Part shown: positions 25,736 to 34,150 of the stretch, one piece after another
How positions within the stretch are numbered: position 1 is the stretch's first letter
Layout of the letters: each line of letters opens with the position of its first letter
Assembly (NCBI RefSeq): GCF_012726295.1
Contig: NZ_JABAOB010000005.1
Span: 484,921-548,920, forward strand
Source: Chitinophaga sp. Ak27
GTDB taxonomy: Bacteria > Bacteroidota > Bacteroidia > Chitinophagales > Chitinophagaceae
Reading direction: 5' to 3'
DNA: 64,000 bases
Program-made: the position numbers and the translations under genes
Notes under the pieces: generated by a model
Told to the model about the DNA's origin: nothing
The model's input: only the letters and a program-made list of their open reading frames with translations
The model's database searches: none

Positions 25736-26815
25736 ATGATGAATAAACAGTGTATAAAACTATTGGCCGGCAGCTTACTATGCAGCATTCCCGCTTTTGC
25801 AGAGGGTGGTGCTAATGCCCCTTCAGAATTATCTGACCCGGTAGCGCTGGTGTTGCTGGTCGTAATCGGAGGACTGTTACTTGCCATCGCCGTGCTGGGA
25901 AATGCAGTACTGGGAGCTATGGATATTTTCAGGGAAAAGATGAAGAAGGATGCCGGGAAAATATTGCTGGCAATAGGTATTGTCGTGATGACACTCATGA
26001 GTAGCTCCGCCTTCGCGCAAACGGCGGCTACTGCTCCTCCCGCAGCTAATCCTTATTTCTCTCATCTGTCGCAGACGTCTTTTTATATACTGGTATCTGT
26101 GATCGTACTGGAGTTGGCTGTAGTCATCAGCCTCTTATTTGTCCTGCGTTTCCTGGTAGGCATTCAGCGTAAACGCAAACCAGCGAAAGCAGCGGTACCT
26201 GGAAAACCGAAGGTATCCTGGATGGAAAAGCTCAACAATACCAAAACTGTGGACGCCGCCTCAGAAGAAAACGAGGATATGGGTCACAATTTCGATGGCA
26301 TCCGGGAACTGAATAATCCTACGCCGCCCTGGTGGAAATGGGGCTTCGCCTTTACCATCTGCTTTGGTATTGTCTACTTCTGGCGTACCGAAATTTCTCA
26401 TTCGGCTCCGGGTCAGCTGGAAGAACTGGCTGCTGCAGAAGCCCAGGCAGCCGAAAGCAAAGCGGAATACCTAAAAAAAGCGGCCAACAAGATCGATGAA
26501 AATAACGTTACACTCCTCACCGATGCAGGTGATGTTGCCGCAGGGCAAAAGATGTTTATTTCCAACTGTGCTCCCTGCCACGGTCCACAAGGACAGGGCG
26601 TTGTAGGCCCCAACCTTACAGACGACTATTGGTTGCACGGAGGCAAGATCAATGAAGTGTTTAAAACCATTAAATACGGCGTTGCCGACAAAGGGATGAA
26701 GTCCTGGCAGGAAGACTTTTCGCCCAAACAACTGGCACAACTGGCCAGCTTTATCAAGTCAATACACGGTAGCAATCCTCCCAACGCCAAAGAGCCACAG
26801 GGACAAAAAGAATAG
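25736..26815 (+). CDS. ccoP: cbb3 oxidase diheme-type subunit III, here with one heme site
   Basis: 359 residues from ATG 25736. The CcoP N-terminal domain appears as HNFDGIRELNNPTPPWWKWGF near 190, followed by a membrane segment. Only one c-heme site is present (CAPCH near 278, with Met in KGMKSW), where proteobacterial CcoP has two. The first 140 residues are an extra, hydrophobic extension containing two signal-peptide-like stretches, ending SIPAFAEGG and SSSAFAQTA. An in-frame start at 25709 overlaps ccoQ and is less likely. Confidence 0.9.
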   Translation: MMNKQCIKLLAGSLLCSIPAFAEGGANAPSELSDPVALVLLVVIGGLLLAIAVLGNAVLGAMDIFREKMKKDAGKILLAIGIVVMTLMSSSAFAQTAATAPPAANPYFSHLSQTSFYILVSVIVLELAVVISLLFVLRFLVGIQRKRKPAKAAVPGKPKVSWMEKLNNTKTVDAASEENEDMGHNFDGIRELNNPTPPWWKWGFAFTICFGIVYFWRTEISHSAPGQLEELAAAEAQAAESKAEYLKKAANKIDENNVTLLTDAGDVAAGQKMFISNCAPCHGPQGQGVVGPNLTDDYWLHGGKINEVFKTIKYGVADKGMKSWQEDFSPKQLAQLASFIKSIHGSNPPNAKEPQGQKE

Positions 26816-26844
26816 GAACAGATTACCGGGATAAAGTATATATC

Positions 26845-28230
26845 ATGAGCGACCATACATTCAGAGATTCTATAGCCACAGTTGATAAGCAAGGCAAGCG
26901 CAACTGGATATTTGCCAAACAGCCCAAAGGGCGCTGGTATAATATCCGTAGTTGGGTAAGCCTCTTTTATTTTAGTGTTTTTGTCAGCCTGCCGTTTATT
27001 TCCATAAGTGGCAGGCCCTTATTTATGCTGAATGTGATAGAAGGGAAGTTTATCCTGTTTGGCGCTATCTTCTGGCCACAGGACTTCTTCATCTTCGTCC
27101 TTGCGATGATGGCGTTTATCCTCTTTATTGTTGTATTTACAATGGCTTTCGGGCGGCTCTTCTGCGGATGGATGTGCCCTCAGACTATTTTCATGGAAAT
27201 GTTATTCCGCAGGCTGGAGTATTGGATTGAAGGGGATGCGGCGGCACAAAAACTACTACAGCAATCGCCCTGGAATACCAATAAAATTATTCGCAAAACG
27301 GGGAAACACCTGGCCTTTTACGCCTTGTCTTTCCTCATTGCCAACATCTTCCTGGCCTATATCATCGGAGCTAAAGCCCTGGGCCGTATCATCACCGAGC
27401 CCTTGTCGGAGCATGCCGGCGGCTTCATTGCCATCCTGGTATTTTCGGGTGTGTTCTATGGCGTGTTTGCCTTTATGAGGGAACAGATATGTACCATTGT
27501 TTGCCCTTATGGCCGTTTACAGGGCGTTTTACTCGATAAAGACTCCATACTGGTAGCTTACGACTATGAGCGGGGAGAACCCCGCGGAAAGTTCCGTAAA
27601 GATGCCTCCCGGGCACAGGGCGACTGCATAGATTGTATGCAATGTGTAAAAGTTTGCCCCACGGGAATAGATATACGGAACGGTACCCAGCTGGAATGTG
27701 TGAACTGCACCGCCTGTATAGATGCCTGCGATTTCATGATGGAGCAAACCGGCCGGCCCAAAGGGCTCATACGCTATGCCTCCGAAAACGGCATTGCACA
27801 AAAGAAAAAATTGCATTTTACCCCCCGGCTACGAGTATACACCAGCGTACTGACATTACTCCTCATCGCCATTGGCGCTATGCTGGGAAGCCGCAAACCG
27901 GTAAGCGGCACCATCATGCGTACCGCCGGGATGCTGTACCAGGAAAGAGGCGCCGATAGCCTTACAAACCTCTACCGCATTAAGCTAATCAACAAAACAA
28001 CAAAAGACATTCCGCTGGAGCTACGATTGGAAGATGAAGCCGGCGTTATATCCATGGCCGGGAATACCCTGATCCATGTAAAGGCAGAAGGACAGGGAGA
28101 AGGAACCTTCTTTGTGGTATTGCCCAAAACTGCAGTGCATAAACGCAAGTCGACCCTTTATATCGGCCTGTATGAAAATAACGAAAGAATTACCCGTTTA
28201 CGTACCACCTTCCTGGGACCAGTACAATAA
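26845..28230 (+). CDS. ccoG: cbb3 oxidase accessory protein CcoG (FixG/RdxA)
   Basis: 461 residues. About five membrane segments include GRLFCGWMCPQTIFMEM and QICTIVCPYGRLQG. Two 4Fe-4S ferredoxin-type clusters follow (CIDCMQCVKVCPTGIDIRNG and CVNCTACIDACD). The C-terminal 110 residues form an Ig-like FixG domain. CcoG is reported to act in copper reduction during cbb3 biogenesis. It sits 29 bp after ccoP in the same operon. Confidence 0.94.
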   Translation: MSDHTFRDSIATVDKQGKRNWIFAKQPKGRWYNIRSWVSLFYFSVFVSLPFISISGRPLFMLNVIEGKFILFGAIFWPQDFFIFVLAMMAFILFIVVFTMAFGRLFCGWMCPQTIFMEMLFRRLEYWIEGDAAAQKLLQQSPWNTNKIIRKTGKHLAFYALSFLIANIFLAYIIGAKALGRIITEPLSEHAGGFIAILVFSGVFYGVFAFMREQICTIVCPYGRLQGVLLDKDSILVAYDYERGEPRGKFRKDASRAQGDCIDCMQCVKVCPTGIDIRNGTQLECVNCTACIDACDFMMEQTGRPKGLIRYASENGIAQKKKLHFTPRLRVYTSVLTLLLIAIGAMLGSRKPVSGTIMRTAGMLYQERGADSLTNLYRIKLINKTTKDIPLELRLEDEAGVISMAGNTLIHVKAEGQGEGTFFVVLPKTAVHKRKSTLYIGLYENNERITRLRTTFLGPVQ

Positions 28231-28263
28231 ACGAAGCTATATAAACCGATTAAACCGATTATC

Positions 28264-28701
28264 ATGAACTGGGGACACAAGATTATCATCGTATTTGTAG
28301 TGTTTGCTGCCGGCATCCTCACATTGGTTACCAAAAGCATGCGCACCAGGGTAGATATGGTAACGCCTGATTACTATGGCGAAGAACTGAAATATCAGCA
28401 GGTAATTGACGGCAAGCAAAATGCCGGCAAGCTGTCTGCCCCCATTACTATTGCACAACCCGAAGAAGGGATAATGATCACCTTTCCACCGGAACTGCAA
28501 GGCAAAGCAATAACTGGCCAACTTACCTTTTACCGGCCCTCAGACTCCCATAAAGATATCCGGTTAGCCCTTCAACCTGATCCATCAGGACATCAGCTGA
28601 TCAAGCGACAGTTGTTCAGCAAAGGGCAATACCAGGTAAAGGTACAGTGGACCATGAACGACCAGCCTTTCTACCAGGAAACACCCGTGCATATTTACTA
28701 A
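28264..28701 (+). CDS. ccoH: FixH/CcoH family protein
   Basis: 145 residues with one N-terminal membrane segment (IIIVFVVFAAGILTLVTK). The FixH signature 'V.pdYY.eeL.yQ..Id' appears as VTPDYYGEELKYQQVID. The rest is a periplasmic beta-rich domain (ITGQLTFYRPSDSHKD, YQVKVQWTMN). CcoH interacts with CcoP/CcoN during assembly in proteobacteria. Fourth structural/assembly gene after ccoNO, in canonical order. Confidence 0.9.
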   Translation: MNWGHKIIIVFVVFAAGILTLVTKSMRTRVDMVTPDYYGEELKYQQVIDGKQNAGKLSAPITIAQPEEGIMITFPPELQGKAITGQLTFYRPSDSHKDIRLALQPDPSGHQLIKRQLFSKGQYQVKVQWTMNDQPFYQETPVHIY

Positions 28702-28723
28702 TCATCCATCTAAAACTAACATT

Positions 28724-29431
28724 ATGATCGCCTCTTTTATGTTGGGTTTCATTGGCAGCTTTCACTGTATCGGGATGTGCGGGCCAATTGCCCTAACGTT
28801 ACCCGTACAGCATCTGACAGGCGGGAAAAAGTTGGCCGGTATGCTGCTGTACAATGCAGGCCGCATTACTGCCTATGCGCTACTGGGCATCATTTTCGGC
28901 TGGCTGGGCAAGCAGTTGTATCTCGGTGGCTTGCAGCAATGGCTGTCTGTTATTACCGGTATTGTTTTGTTACTCGCGGTCCTGGTGAAATATACCCGTA
29001 CCGGGTGGAGAAGAGGAGGAGCGCTTCCCTCCATATTTACCAGCAAAATAAAATCTGCCCTGGGCACGCTGCTCCGGCAACAGCGATTCCGGACGTTATT
29101 TGCTATCGGCTTTTTGAACGGACTCCTGCCATGCGGATTAGTGTACCTGGCTATAGCCGGTGCCATCGCAACCGGTGGAGTACTGCAGGGAGCATTGTTT
29201 ATGGCGGCCTTTGGAGCGGGCACGCTTCCGGCAATGGCCGGCGTTACCTGGTTCAGTCACCTGGTTACCCTTGCTGTGCGTAACCGCATGCGTAGCCTGA
29301 TCCCGGTGGTCATCAGCATCATGGGTGTACTGCTGATCCTTCGCGGCCTGAACCTGGGCATCCCTTATATCAGTCCCGAAATGTCTCCCGGTACCGAACA
29401 TGTTGTTCATAATTGTTGTCATAAATCTTAA
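28724..29431 (+). CDS. DsbD_2 / TauE-SafE-like membrane protein of cbb3 loci
   Basis: 235 residues, about six membrane segments. The opening GFIGSFHCIGMCGPIAL and the mid-protein GLLPCGLVYLAIAGA are the paired Cys/Pro motifs of the DsbD_2 (PF13386) family, often labelled sulfite exporter TauE/SafE. Members sit beside cbb3 genes and are suspected in copper or thiol transfer. The C-terminal tail VHNCCHKS adds a Cys/His cluster. It lies 6 bp before hemN. Confidence 0.87.
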   Translation: MIASFMLGFIGSFHCIGMCGPIALTLPVQHLTGGKKLAGMLLYNAGRITAYALLGIIFGWLGKQLYLGGLQQWLSVITGIVLLLAVLVKYTRTGWRRGGALPSIFTSKIKSALGTLLRQQRFRTLFAIGFLNGLLPCGLVYLAIAGAIATGGVLQGALFMAAFGAGTLPAMAGVTWFSHLVTLAVRNRMRSLIPVVISIMGVLLILRGLNLGIPYISPEMSPGTEHVVHNCCHKS

Positions 29432-29437
29432 GCTATC

Positions 29438-30796
29438 ATGAGCCTCATCACTAAATATAATGTAGCCGCACCGCGATATACCAGCTATCCTACGGTTCCT
29501 TATTGGGAAGAAAGCAGCTTTGACGCCGACAAATGGAAAGCATTGCTAAAAAAATCTTTCCAGGAGTCTAATCACCGGGACGGTATCAGCATTTACATAC
29601 ACCTGCCGTTCTGCGAAAGCCTGTGCACCTATTGTGGCTGTAATAAATACATTACGGTAAACCATGCGGTGGAAGGTCCTTATATCGAAGCGTTACTGAA
29701 GGAATGGCAACTGTACGTAAGCACCTTCGGCAGCAAGCCCCGCATCCGCGAGATTCACCTGGGCGGAGGTACGCCTACCTTCTTTAGTGCCGGACATTTA
29801 ACCACACTGCTGAATGGCATCTACAGCCAGGCTGAATTACTACCCGATGCCTGCCTGAGCTTTGAAGGACACCCGGGCAATACTACACCGGAACATTTAC
29901 AATCGTTATACAACCTGGGGTTTCGCAGAATCAGCCTGGGCATCCAGGACTTCGATATGCGGGTACAGGAAATCATCAACCGTTTGCAACCATTCGGCAT
30001 GGTAGCCTCTGTAGTAGAGAACGCCAGGAAGATCGGTTTCACCTCCATCAACTTCGATCTTATCTATGGACTGCCATTACAGACTCTTACAAGCATGCAG
30101 CACACCATTGATAAGGTGGTGCGGCTACGGCCCGACAGGATCTCTTTCTACAGCTATGCACACGTACCCTGGATTAAGGGAACCGGACAGCGTAGATATA
30201 CAGAAGACGATTTACCCAAGGATGAAGAGAAACGCCAACTGTATGAACTGGGCAAGTTGCTTTTCGACAGTAATGGATATACAGAGATAGGAATGGATCA
30301 TTTTGCCCTGCCTGGCGAAGCCCTGCACAAAGCTTTTGAACAGGGAAACCTGCATCGCAACTTCATGGGGTATACCGTTTCCCATACATCGCTGCTGATA
30401 GGGCTGGGCGCCTCTTCCATTGGTGATAACTGGTACGCGTATGTACAAAATGAGAAACAGGTAAACGCCTATGAGGAGCTGGTTAACAAAGGTGAGTTTC
30501 CGATAGTACGCGGACATATACTGAGCGACGAAGACCTGCTCCTGAGGAAACATATTCACAACCTGATGTGCCACTTTGAAACCACCTGGCGCCGGGAAGA
30601 TACGCAATGCGACGCCGTAATAGATGGCCTGCAAAGATTGCAGGAACTGGAGCGGGACGAGCTGGTATTAGTAACTCCCCAAAAAGTACAGGTAACTGCC
30701 AAAGGCAAGCCATTTATACGCAACATATGCATGGCTTTCGACGCCCGGCTGTGGCGACAAGTACCACATTCACAATTATTTAGCAAAGCAATATAG
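29438..30796 (+). CDS. hemN: Oxygen-independent coproporphyrinogen III dehydrogenase
   Basis: 452 residues, the full HemN length. The radical-SAM site is IHLPFCESLCTYCGC near residues 55-68 (C-xxx-C-xx-C plus a following Cys), with GGGTPTF and FDLIYGLPLQT. It makes protoporphyrinogen IX for heme when oxygen is scarce. hemN is a classical FNR target, and here it closes the FNR-operator-bearing cco operon, matching heme supply to oxidase synthesis. Confidence 0.94.
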   Translation: MSLITKYNVAAPRYTSYPTVPYWEESSFDADKWKALLKKSFQESNHRDGISIYIHLPFCESLCTYCGCNKYITVNHAVEGPYIEALLKEWQLYVSTFGSKPRIREIHLGGGTPTFFSAGHLTTLLNGIYSQAELLPDACLSFEGHPGNTTPEHLQSLYNLGFRRISLGIQDFDMRVQEIINRLQPFGMVASVVENARKIGFTSINFDLIYGLPLQTLTSMQHTIDKVVRLRPDRISFYSYAHVPWIKGTGQRRYTEDDLPKDEEKRQLYELGKLLFDSNGYTEIGMDHFALPGEALHKAFEQGNLHRNFMGYTVSHTSLLIGLGASSIGDNWYAYVQNEKQVNAYEELVNKGEFPIVRGHILSDEDLLLRKHIHNLMCHFETTWRREDTQCDAVIDGLQRLQELERDELVLVTPQKVQVTAKGKPFIRNICMAFDARLWRQVPHSQLFSKAI

Positions 30797-31133
30797 GGGT
30801 CCGGATTCCATGCTGATATGCATCATCATAACGGGGTGTGGAGTGGTATAAAATTGAAAATATCTGAAGTAAAACGACACCTGCGTCATTCGGCTATTAC
30901 TCAAACTACGAAACACCCGTTATGGTGATAAAATAATCGGCCGGTCCCGGCACATTTTTTCCCCGGAAGGGGGTGGAATCTTCCAAAAACATAAAACTAA
31001 CCGGTAATGCTACCTCGGGTTTCATCCCCGGAAAATGGTAAAAAAGTAATGATGAAAAGGAGATGGATTTGCGTGAGTGAAAATAGCAATTCGCTGTAAC
31101 GCTTTATTCATGCGGATTTCAAAGGCAATAAAA

Positions 31134-31163
31134 AAAGTCTGACTGCTTTAACAATCAGACTTT
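31134..31163. terminator. Terminator-like hairpin
   Basis: AAAGTCTGA and TCAGACTTT form a 9-bp stem with a 12-nt loop. An A-run before and a T-rich stretch after make it usable on either strand. It may end the cco-hemN transcript or an unseen RNA. Confidence 0.65.
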
Positions 31164-31260
31164 CTTATTATGTGAATGGGTTAGTAAGTACAGGGAAACA
31201 AAATTCCCTACACAATATTAAAAAGAATTTCATCACAAAAGAAAAAATTTACAAAAAATT

Positions 31261-31299
31261 TTATTCACACTACTAAAATAATTGTGGATAACGGTTATC
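31261..31299. promoter_or_regulatory. Two DnaA-box matches and a dyad beside AT-rich DNA
   Basis: TTATTCACA (31261-31269, + strand) fits TTATnCACA. TGTGGATAA (31283-31291) is the exact complement of TTATCCACA. The second overlaps a dyad GATAAC-G-GTTATC (31287-31299). They could be DnaA or other regulator sites upstream of lpxD; two boxes are too few to call an origin. Confidence 0.4.
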
Positions 31300-31361
31300 A
31301 AAAACACCTTTTTTATCGTCATCATCCCTCCATATTTTGATGGAAGCAATTGTTGATTTAC

Positions 31362-31369
31362 TACCTTTG
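31362..31369 (+). promoter_or_regulatory. -7 promoter box for lpxD
   Basis: TACCTTTG with TTTTG (31335-31339) 22 bp upstream as -33 element; the ATG is 34 nt downstream. Confidence 0.6.
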
Positions 31370-31403
31370 TTGCTCTTTAACATTATTCAATAATTCAGAG
31401 TAT

Positions 31404-32351
31404 ATGAAGTTCGAAGCACCTGTTGCAGTAACTGAAATAGCAGCATATATAGGCGCAGAGCTGGTTGGCAACGACCAATTAATGGCTACTGGTCTCAACG
31501 AAATACACAAGGTAACACCGGGAGATATCTCCTTCGTTGACTTTGAAAAATACTATAACGCCAGCTTACAATCAGCAGCTACCATTATCATCATCAACAA
31601 GAAGGTAGAGTGCCCGGAAGGAAAAGCACTTTTAGTATTGGACGACCCGTTCAGTGCCTATGTAAAACTGGTGAAAAAATTCAGACCATTTGAGCCGGCT
31701 ACCAAAGCCATCAGCGACACAGCAGTGATAGGAGAGGGGACCATTGTGCAGCCCAACGTATTTGTTGGCAACCATGTACGGATAGGACGTAACTGTCTTA
31801 TTCATCCCGGTGTAACCATCTACGACCATGCTGTGATCGGCGATAATGTAATTATCCACGCGGGAACGGTGCTGGGCGCGGATGCATTTTACTTCAAGAA
31901 AAGGGCCGACCGGGAAGTGATTTATGACAAGCTGGAAAGCTGCGGCAGAGTTATCATCGAAGACGATGTAGAAATAGGCGCCGGCTGTACCATCGACAAA
32001 GGCGTAAGTGGCGACACCATCATTGGCCGCGGTACTAAACTGGATAACATGATCCACATCGGACATGGCACCGTGGTAGGCAGAAACTGCCTGATCGCTG
32101 CCCAGGTGGGTATTGCTGGTAAAGCCAAAATTGAAGACAATGTGATCCTTTGGGGACAGGTAGGTGTGAATAAAGATCTCACCATCGGAAAAGGCGCCGT
32201 GGTAATGGCGCAAAGCGGGGTACCTTCTTCCCTGGAAGGCGGTAAAGTATACTTCGGCTACCCGGCAGTCGATGCCCGTGAAAAAAAGAAAGAAATCAGC
32301 TGGATCAAACGCATTCCCGAAATATGGGAAAAAGTAAAAGATATCAGGTAA
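31404..32351 (+). CDS. lpxD: LpxD-type UDP-acylglucosamine N-acyltransferase
   Basis: 315 residues from ATG 31404; an in-frame start at 31350 would precede the promoter box. The N-terminal uridine-binding domain (residues 1-95) ends in the family-typical DPFSAYVKLVKKF. A left-handed beta-helix of hexapeptide repeats follows (VIGEGTIVQPNVFVG, VIIHAGTVLGADAF), with the His of MIHIGHGTVVG in the catalytic position. It adds the N-linked acyl chain in lipid A synthesis. Bacteroidota often have a second LpxD, so this may be the paralogue. Confidence 0.85.
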   Translation: MKFEAPVAVTEIAAYIGAELVGNDQLMATGLNEIHKVTPGDISFVDFEKYYNASLQSAATIIIINKKVECPEGKALLVLDDPFSAYVKLVKKFRPFEPATKAISDTAVIGEGTIVQPNVFVGNHVRIGRNCLIHPGVTIYDHAVIGDNVIIHAGTVLGADAFYFKKRADREVIYDKLESCGRVIIEDDVEIGAGCTIDKGVSGDTIIGRGTKLDNMIHIGHGTVVGRNCLIAAQVGIAGKAKIEDNVILWGQVGVNKDLTIGKGAVVMAQSGVPSSLEGGKVYFGYPAVDAREKKKEISWIKRIPEIWEKVKDIR

Positions 32352-32358
32352 GCCCTCT

Positions 32359-32404
32359 CCGGAGATTTGTTTATCCGCAGTGATACAGATAAACAAATCT
32401 CCGG
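32359..32404. terminator. Hairpin after lpxD
   Basis: CCGGAGATTTGTTTATC and its exact complement form a 17-bp stem with a 12-nt loop. No T-run follows. Confidence 0.6.
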
Positions 32405-32439
32405 AAAATTGACCCGCAAAAATTTAAACCTCCCACTTC

Positions 32440-33114
32440 ATGAAGCAATTACTCGCTGTTTTTATCCCCTTGCTGCTTTGGAGCTGCACTACCACCAAAA
32501 AGACCCAAACTACCTCTTCACTATACACCAACGACCAGGAATGGGCCACCAAGATAAAAGATGGATGGCTAACGGCTAAAACCATCTCTTTTGGCCTTTA
32601 TTCCACCACCTCCCGGAAAAACGGAGTAGCGGAAGCTACCTTCATCAAAGACCCGAAAAACGCCTTTAATTTCTACCTGAACGGCAACGGCGAACACCTC
32701 CTGATCCAAACCATGAACACGTCGGCCATTTCCTTCAGCAATCGCAATTTGCCGGGCTGGCTCAACAGTTTACCGGGTAGTACTGATATTCGTTACACCC
32801 TGATCAACGGCACCAAAAATGAGCCTTTAAAACGCTGGGAAATGATTGTTAAAGCGCCTCACTACCTGGAACTAAACGACGATAAACCAGTGGGTATCCT
32901 CCGGTGTGCCGATACGGATATACGCGTCACCGCCCATTCGCGCTTCGGAAAGGTAAATTCGTACGAAAATATATGCTATGAATTCCAATATCGCGGACAA
33001 CTCGTGGCGGCTGTCATTCCTGGCGATAAACCCCGGGTATGGGTAGGCCGGGATGTGGAAACAGAAATGTCTAAAACCCTGGCCGCTGCTATCGCCGCCT
33101 TCCTGTTCCAATAA
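32440..33114 (+). CDS. Lipoprotein of unknown function
   Basis: 224 residues. A lipoprotein signal ends at LLWSC (Cys16). The mature protein is rich in beta strands (ISFGLYSTTSRKNG, INGTKNEPLKRWEMIVKAP) with a C-terminal Ala-rich helix. I do not recognise the family. It lies between lpxD and a convergent reductase whose 3' end is 2 bp away, so it is probably its own transcript. Confidence 0.7.
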   Translation: MKQLLAVFIPLLLWSCTTTKKTQTTSSLYTNDQEWATKIKDGWLTAKTISFGLYSTTSRKNGVAEATFIKDPKNAFNFYLNGNGEHLLIQTMNTSAISFSNRNLPGWLNSLPGSTDIRYTLINGTKNEPLKRWEMIVKAPHYLELNDDKPVGILRCADTDIRVTAHSRFGKVNSYENICYEFQYRGQLVAAVIPGDKPRVWVGRDVETEMSKTLAAAIAAFLFQ

Positions 33115-33116
33115 AG

Positions 33117-34103
33117 TTATTGAGCAGCGGTACGCTCCTGTAAAAAAGCGGCAGCAATATGTTGAATGGTATCTTCCAGTGGCCGGAACTGAAACCCCGG
33201 CAACGCGTCTAATACCTTCCTGTTTTCATAATAAACCTTCATCTGAGCAGTACGTGCCGTTTCTTTGGTAACCAGCGGATGCTTCCCTGTGAGCATTCCC
33301 TTTATCTTCTCAATCCGCCATACTACCTCGGCCATCCAGGGCTTAGCAGCTATATGGGGGGGCTTCTTTCCCAATTCCCTGGCCATGGTGGTAAATAATT
33401 GCTGATAGCTCCAGTTATCGGCAGAAAGAATAAACCGCTCCTCGCTGATATCACTGTCCATCAACCGTATCATTACCTCCACCACATCTTCTACATCTAC
33501 AAAACCATTTACGCCGGCAGTATAATAGGGAAATTCTTTCCAGGCATTCTTCAGAAGGGCCCCGGAACCATCGTTCCAGAAACCCGCGCCCAGGATAATC
33601 GACGGATTTACAATCACTGCATCCAATCCCTCTGCAATACCTCTCCATATTTCCATCTCACCCTGGAACTTGCTGACGCTGTAACGGGAATTGTTTTTAC
33701 TCTCTTCCCATTCACATTCCTCGTTTACCGCGGCGTTTTCCTTTGCTCTTCCAATCGCAGCCACAGAACTTACATACAGCAACTTTTTAACGCCAGCATC
33801 CAGCGCCATATTTACAACGTTGGCCGTACCTTCTACGTTAATCTTCATCAGCCGGTCTTTATCCCCCGCCTGGAAGGATACCACTGCCGCACAATGATAT
33901 ACCTGGCTAACACCTGCCATCGCATCTTCCAGTGAACATACATCCAGTATGTCGCCCTGTACCCATTCTATCTTGCCGGAAAGATCCTGCAACCGGGGAG
34001 AAGGTTGTTGCCGGTACAAAGCCCTGACAGGTTTCCCTTCAGCCACCAATGCCCGAATTAAATAACTGCCTAAAAAACCTGTACCACCGGTAACTAAGAT
34101 CAT
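33117..34103 (-). CDS. NAD-dependent epimerase/dehydratase (extended SDR)
   Basis: 328 residues. The N-terminal MILVTGGTGFLGSYLIRAL is the extended-SDR nucleotide site. VYHCAAVVSF, a SSVAAIG catalytic Ser, and the Tyr-xxx-Lys in RYSVSKFQGE follow. NPSIILGAGFWNDGSG resembles dihydroflavonol-4-reductase / 3-beta-hydroxysteroid dehydrogenase relatives. The substrate is unknown. It follows a 3-hydroxyacyl-CoA dehydrogenase gene on the same strand by about 47 bp. Confidence 0.85.
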   Translation of the reverse strand: MILVTGGTGFLGSYLIRALVAEGKPVRALYRQQPSPRLQDLSGKIEWVQGDILDVCSLEDAMAGVSQVYHCAAVVSFQAGDKDRLMKINVEGTANVVNMALDAGVKKLLYVSSVAAIGRAKENAAVNEECEWEESKNNSRYSVSKFQGEMEIWRGIAEGLDAVIVNPSIILGAGFWNDGSGALLKNAWKEFPYYTAGVNGFVDVEDVVEVMIRLMDSDISEERFILSADNWSYQQLFTTMARELGKKPPHIAAKPWMAEVVWRIEKIKGMLTGKHPLVTKETARTAQMKVYYENRKVLDALPGFQFRPLEDTIQHIAAAFLQERTAAQ

Positions 34104-34150
34104 GAAGATTAAATTCTATTACTAAAGAGGCCCAAAAATACTAAAACAAA

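Larger units (their letters stand above)
30797..31403. other. 607-bp non-coding region between hemN and lpxD
   Basis: No convincing gene. It contains a TGA-N6-TCA match at 30814-30825, an imperfect inverted repeat (30822-30839 with 30913-30929, one bulge and one mismatch, 73 bp apart), a terminator at 31134-31163, an AT-rich stretch at about 31200-31280, two DnaA-box matches and the lpxD promoter. A small RNA in 30822-30929 is possible but unproven. Confidence 0.6.

Noticed and set aside
31350..31403. 18-residue extension of LpxD
   Set aside because: Begins before the TACCTTTG box; the family starts near the ATG at 31404.
30797..31403. A tRNA or riboswitch in the long gap
   Set aside because: No cloverleaf, CCA end or known aptamer core could be found by eye.
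31632..32396. 254-codon open frame antisense to lpxD
   Set aside because: Shadow frame produced by the codon bias of lpxD; no signal peptide or motif.
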